Assembly: GCF_904424705.1 (NCBI RefSeq)
Contig: NZ_CAJGBF010000009.1
Location: forward strand, 1 to 64,000
Origin: Rossellomorea arthrocnemi
Lineage (GTDB): Bacteria; Bacillota; Bacilli; Bacillales; Bacillaceae_B
Direction of reading: 5' to 3'
DNA: 64,000 nt
Part shown: positions 62,097 to 64,000 of the stretch, piece by piece
Layout: every line of letters starts with the position of its first letter
Position numbering within the stretch: the stretch's first letter is position 1
Translations under genes and position numbers: made by a program
The notes under the pieces: generated by a model
Told to the model about the DNA's origin: nothing
The model's database searches: none
The model's input: only the letters and a program-made list of their open reading frames with translations

Positions 62097-62125
62097 TACG
62101 TAAAAAGTTTTTTTTTTGAGGGGGT
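62097..62125 (-). promoter_or_regulatory. possible sigma-I promoter before the DUF5667 gene
   Basis: ACCCCC (62120-62125) and CGTA (62097-62100) on the minus strand, spacer 19. Sigma-I is reported to use ACCCCC and CGAA; one base differs and the spacing is a little long. Confidence 0.45.
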
Positions 62126-62171
62126 TTCTTTAAATAAAATTCTTAGAATGTGTTTCAGCGATGAATACACA

Positions 62172-62207
62172 CAAAAAAAGCTAACGTGGGAAATTCACGT
62201 TAGCTCT
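62172..62207 (-). terminator. TerC gene terminator
   Basis: AGCTAACGTG/CACGTTAGCT perfect stem, then seven T on the minus strand. Confidence 0.92.
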
Positions 62208-62214
62208 TGTAAAA

Positions 62215-63000
62215 TTATTCTGCTTTTGCTTTTGTTTCTATTTCTGCTTCTGTCTGTTTTGCTTTTCTTCTCGATAATAAATATCCACCAACAGAAAGCA
62301 GGATCAGTACGCTCCAGAATACAAGCTTCCACCCTTTTGATTCAGGGAAGTGATGATCCAGGATAGCTACATCTGGATGTGAGAGCGTAAACACTGCAAG
62401 CTTCACTCCAACCCATCCAACGATTAAAAAAGCAGCTGATTCTAAAGTAGGGTATTTCTCTAATAATTTCACAAACCAAGTGGCAGCAAATCGCATAATC
62501 ACTAATCCGATGATACCTCCGAGGAACATGACAATAAACTGACCTCCGTCGATTCCCCCTACATCAAACCATCCTGTAGGCTGCAGAGTGACGGCTAAAG
62601 CTACGGCTGCAAGCATCGAGTCAACCGCGAATGCGATATCAGCAAGCTCCACTTTGAGTACAGTAGTCCAGAAGCCTGATCCTTTCGCGGGTTCCGCTTC
62701 TACTGCTCCAGTGTCTTTCCTTTTCTTAACGAAATGGTGAATGGCCACGTAGAATAAATAGATAGCCCCGATTGCTTGAACCTGCCACACATTGACCAGG
62801 AACGAAATGAGAAATAGTGCAGCGAACCTAAATACAAATGCCCCTAAAAGTCCATAAAAGAGTGCTTTCTTCCTCTGTTCAACCGGCAGATGTTTAACCA
62901 TTACGGCCATGACCACTGCATTATCCGCAGCTAAGATTCCTTCAAGACCTACCAATATCAGTAGGACCCAACCATATTCCAATAACATCGAAGCATCCAT
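62215..63000 (-). CDS. ykoY: TerC-family Mn2+ exporter (YkoY-like)
   Basis: About 261 residues from ATG at 63000 (GGGAGGGAC upstream). Seven or eight spans. Metal motifs EGILAADNAVVMAVMVKH near 20 and ELADIAFAVDSMLA near 135 are the TerC Asp-Asn and Asp-Ser pairs. Thought to load Mn2+ to exported enzymes or export it. It is under a yybP-ykoY riboswitch, which strongly supports Mn2+ as the substrate. The longer frame upstream runs through the riboswitch and lacks a site. Confidence 0.93.
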   Translation of the reverse strand: MDASMLLEYGWVLLILVGLEGILAADNAVVMAVMVKHLPVEQRKKALFYGLLGAFVFRFAALFLISFLVNVWQVQAIGAIYLFYVAIHHFVKKRKDTGAVEAEPAKGSGFWTTVLKVELADIAFAVDSMLAAVALAVTLQPTGWFDVGGIDGGQFIVMFLGGIIGLVIMRFAATWFVKLLEKYPTLESAAFLIVGWVGVKLAVFTLSHPDVAILDHHFPESKGWKLVFWSVLILLSVGGYLLSRRKAKQTEAEIETKAKAE

Positions 63001-63064
63001 ACCTTTTAGTCCCTCCCTATTTACATAGTTAGTTTTCCAATAGGCAAGGAATTTTATAAAATAA

Positions 63065-63097
63065 AAAGACCCTTGCCTAAATAAGGCAAAGGTCTTG
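63065..63097 (-). terminator. terminator of the Mn riboswitch
   Basis: AAGACCtTTGCC/GGCAAgGGTCTT stem followed by TTTTATTTT on the minus strand. Its 5' arm is the 3' end of the aptamer, so the two exclude each other; Mn2+ should turn expression on. Confidence 0.9.
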
Positions 63098-63192
63098 CTT
63101 AGCATACGAATATGCCAACAAAGCCGATGGTATAAAACCATGAATTGACGACTTTGTTTAGGTAATAAAACCTATAGCTACTCCCCTTTGAC
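63085..63192 (-). ncRNA. yybP-ykoY manganese riboswitch
   Basis: On the minus strand CAAAGGGGAGTAGC starts the motif, GGCTTTGTTGGCATAT and GCTAAGCAAGACCTTTGCC end it. These are the invariant loops L1 and L3 blocks. P1 is CAAAGG/CCTTTG. Overlaps the terminator at 63065-63097. Confidence 0.96.
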
Positions 63193-63260
63193 AGGTAGAA
63201 AACGTTAAATTGTATACATGTATTCTAACTCAAAAAAGGCTTTTCGTAAAGAAATAAGAT

Positions 63261-63722
63261 TTAATGAAACCGAATCAGGAGAGAGCGGATCAAGAGCCCC
63301 AACAGTACTCCGGGTATGACGAACAAAATGGGTAAAAATATAGGTCCGATGAATTTTCCGAATATATATACCTTGGGAGAAACCATCAATCCAACCGTCA
63401 CCATATAGGCCGACATTACAAATGGCAAAAAGCTGTACCTTTCATTTTGACCATCGGCAAACTTATACGCATCCCACATAGCAAACATATATAGACAAGG
63501 GTAGAACATCAGCCACTGGTAATCAATCACTGTTGCTGCTTTTTGCGTTTCCCCTAAAAAACTGTACATGATTCCCAGATTGAAGTTACTTTGGACATTT
63601 ATAATAATCTCAAGAATGACAAACAGTGCTCCCTTAAACCATAAACCGGCAAGTAATTGAGGAAAACCCGGCAGTGCGATACTCCAAAGGATTCCTTCTA
63701 ATTTTGTTATGGAAGTCTTCAT
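63261..63722 (-). CDS. hypothetical membrane protein
   Basis: 153 residues from ATG at 63722. About four hydrophobic segments: GILWSIALPGFPQLLAGLWF near 10, FVILEIIINV near 35, a segment near 70, and VIPGVLLGLLIRSLL at the end. The start overlaps the stop of a 36-residue frame (ATGA), so it is probably translationally coupled. An earlier ATG at 63755 in the same frame has no good ribosome site. Family not recognised. Confidence 0.7.
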   Translation of the reverse strand: MKTSITKLEGILWSIALPGFPQLLAGLWFKGALFVILEIIINVQSNFNLGIMYSFLGETQKAATVIDYQWLMFYPCLYMFAMWDAYKFADGQNERYSFLPFVMSAYMVTVGLMVSPKVYIFGKFIGPIFLPILFVIPGVLLGLLIRSLLIRFH

Positions 63723-63829
63723 AAGCACACTTGGAAAGGGCCTATTTTGTGACATATTTGCCTATCTATGCCTTTATGGAACAGGTACAGTATGTATTGG
63801 ACTGGATATGGTTTCAGGGAAAATATCAT
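63719..63829 (-). CDS. 36-residue leader-type frame, coupled
   Basis: ATAGGAGGAATTTCAAG is an excellent ribosome site before ATG at 63829. The peptide MIFSLKPYPVQYILYLFHKG continues to a stop that overlaps the start of the membrane protein gene. It could be a leader or a short upstream gene; no homology. Confidence 0.5.
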   Translation of the reverse strand: MIFSLKPYPVQYILYLFHKGIDRQICHKIGPFQVCL

Positions 63830-63951
63830 CTTGAAATTCCTCCTATTGATGCTTCTTCTTTTATTTTTACCATATTCCTCCCAATTATTACGATGTTTAC
63901 TTGCAGTGGGAAAATAGACGTACCTTATCCATGATACCTTCCTATTTTTAG

Positions 63952-63981
63952 AAGGCTGTTTTCGCAAACTTTGTTGCTTTT
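63952..63981 (+). repeat. dispersed repeat end fragment
   Basis: AAGGCTGTTTTCGCAAAC then TTGTTGCTTTT: 25 of 30 positions match 39796-39825. It lies next to the window edge, so a longer element may continue outside. Confidence 0.65.
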
Positions 63982-64000
63982 TAAATAGTGAGTTCTGTCA

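Noticed and set aside
63731..63934. 67-residue plus frame at the right edge
   Set aside because: Antisense to the coupled short frame; no ribosome site.

Overview
The window looks like a chromosomal segment of a low-GC, endospore-forming Bacillaceae bacterium, Bacillus/Rossellomorea-like. Evidence: strong AAGGAGG-type ribosome binding sites; TTG and GTG starts; an alpha/beta small acid-soluble spore protein; two Spo0E-type phosphatases; a KinE-like kinase; and a gene order that, from memory, follows B. subtilis between ykoY and ykuT in reverse. No tRNA, rRNA, CRISPR array, prophage or intact insertion sequence was seen. This is mostly conserved core chromosome, and the unusual material is regulatory and repetitive.

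Layout. 0-10.6 kb: an MscS channel, a three-gene ABC system with an 801-residue extracytoplasmic partner, lysine/DAP genes dapL-dapH, ccpC, a TSUP permease, the c-di-AMP receptor darB and ykuJ. 10.7-20.8 kb: an MBL hydrolase with a glutaredoxin, a three-and-a-bit copy 125-bp hairpin repeat array, the c-di-GMP-linked ykuI and a PAS-GGDEF-EAL protein, fadH with a FadR operator, ykyB, and cheV with a sigma-D promoter. 20.8-29.3 kb: queC-queD-queE behind a preQ1-I riboswitch, an HD phosphohydrolase, corA, patA, and ptsH-ptsI. 29.5-40 kb: a MoxR-DUF58-DUF4129 operon, SDRs, small proteins, a DUF2254 protein, ykvI and an M3 peptidase. 40-49.2 kb: mhqR, spo0E and the complete methionine salvage set (mtnD, B, X, W, E, U, K, A) under two SAM-I riboswitches. 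49.2-58.7 kb: an ArsR-DUF2087 repressor with a 42-bp palindrome, ogt, kinE, an acyltransferase, a radical SAM protein, small basic proteins, ktrD and an SASP. 58.8-64 kb: sigI-rsgI, a secreted DUF5667 protein, and a TerC-family Mn exporter under a yybP-ykoY riboswitch.

Working together. dapH, patA and dapL supply three steps of the acetylated diaminopimelate pathway for lysine and peptidoglycan. The mtn genes recycle methylthioribose to methionine and are switched by SAM. queCDE make preQ0 and are switched by preQ1. ptsHI supply the general sugar PTS proteins. DarB, KtrD, YkuI and the GGDEF-EAL protein connect the segment to cyclic dinucleotide and potassium physiology. KinE, two Spo0E-like proteins and the SASP tie it to sporulation.

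Most notable: a 125-bp tandem hairpin array with a compensatory arm exchange; a SAM-I riboswitch with an approximately 50-nt insertion; a 42-bp perfect palindrome before the ArsR gene; three tiny basic proteins sharing a motif that resembles spore-protease sites; and a sigma-I locus next to a secreted charged protein with a possible sigma-I promoter.
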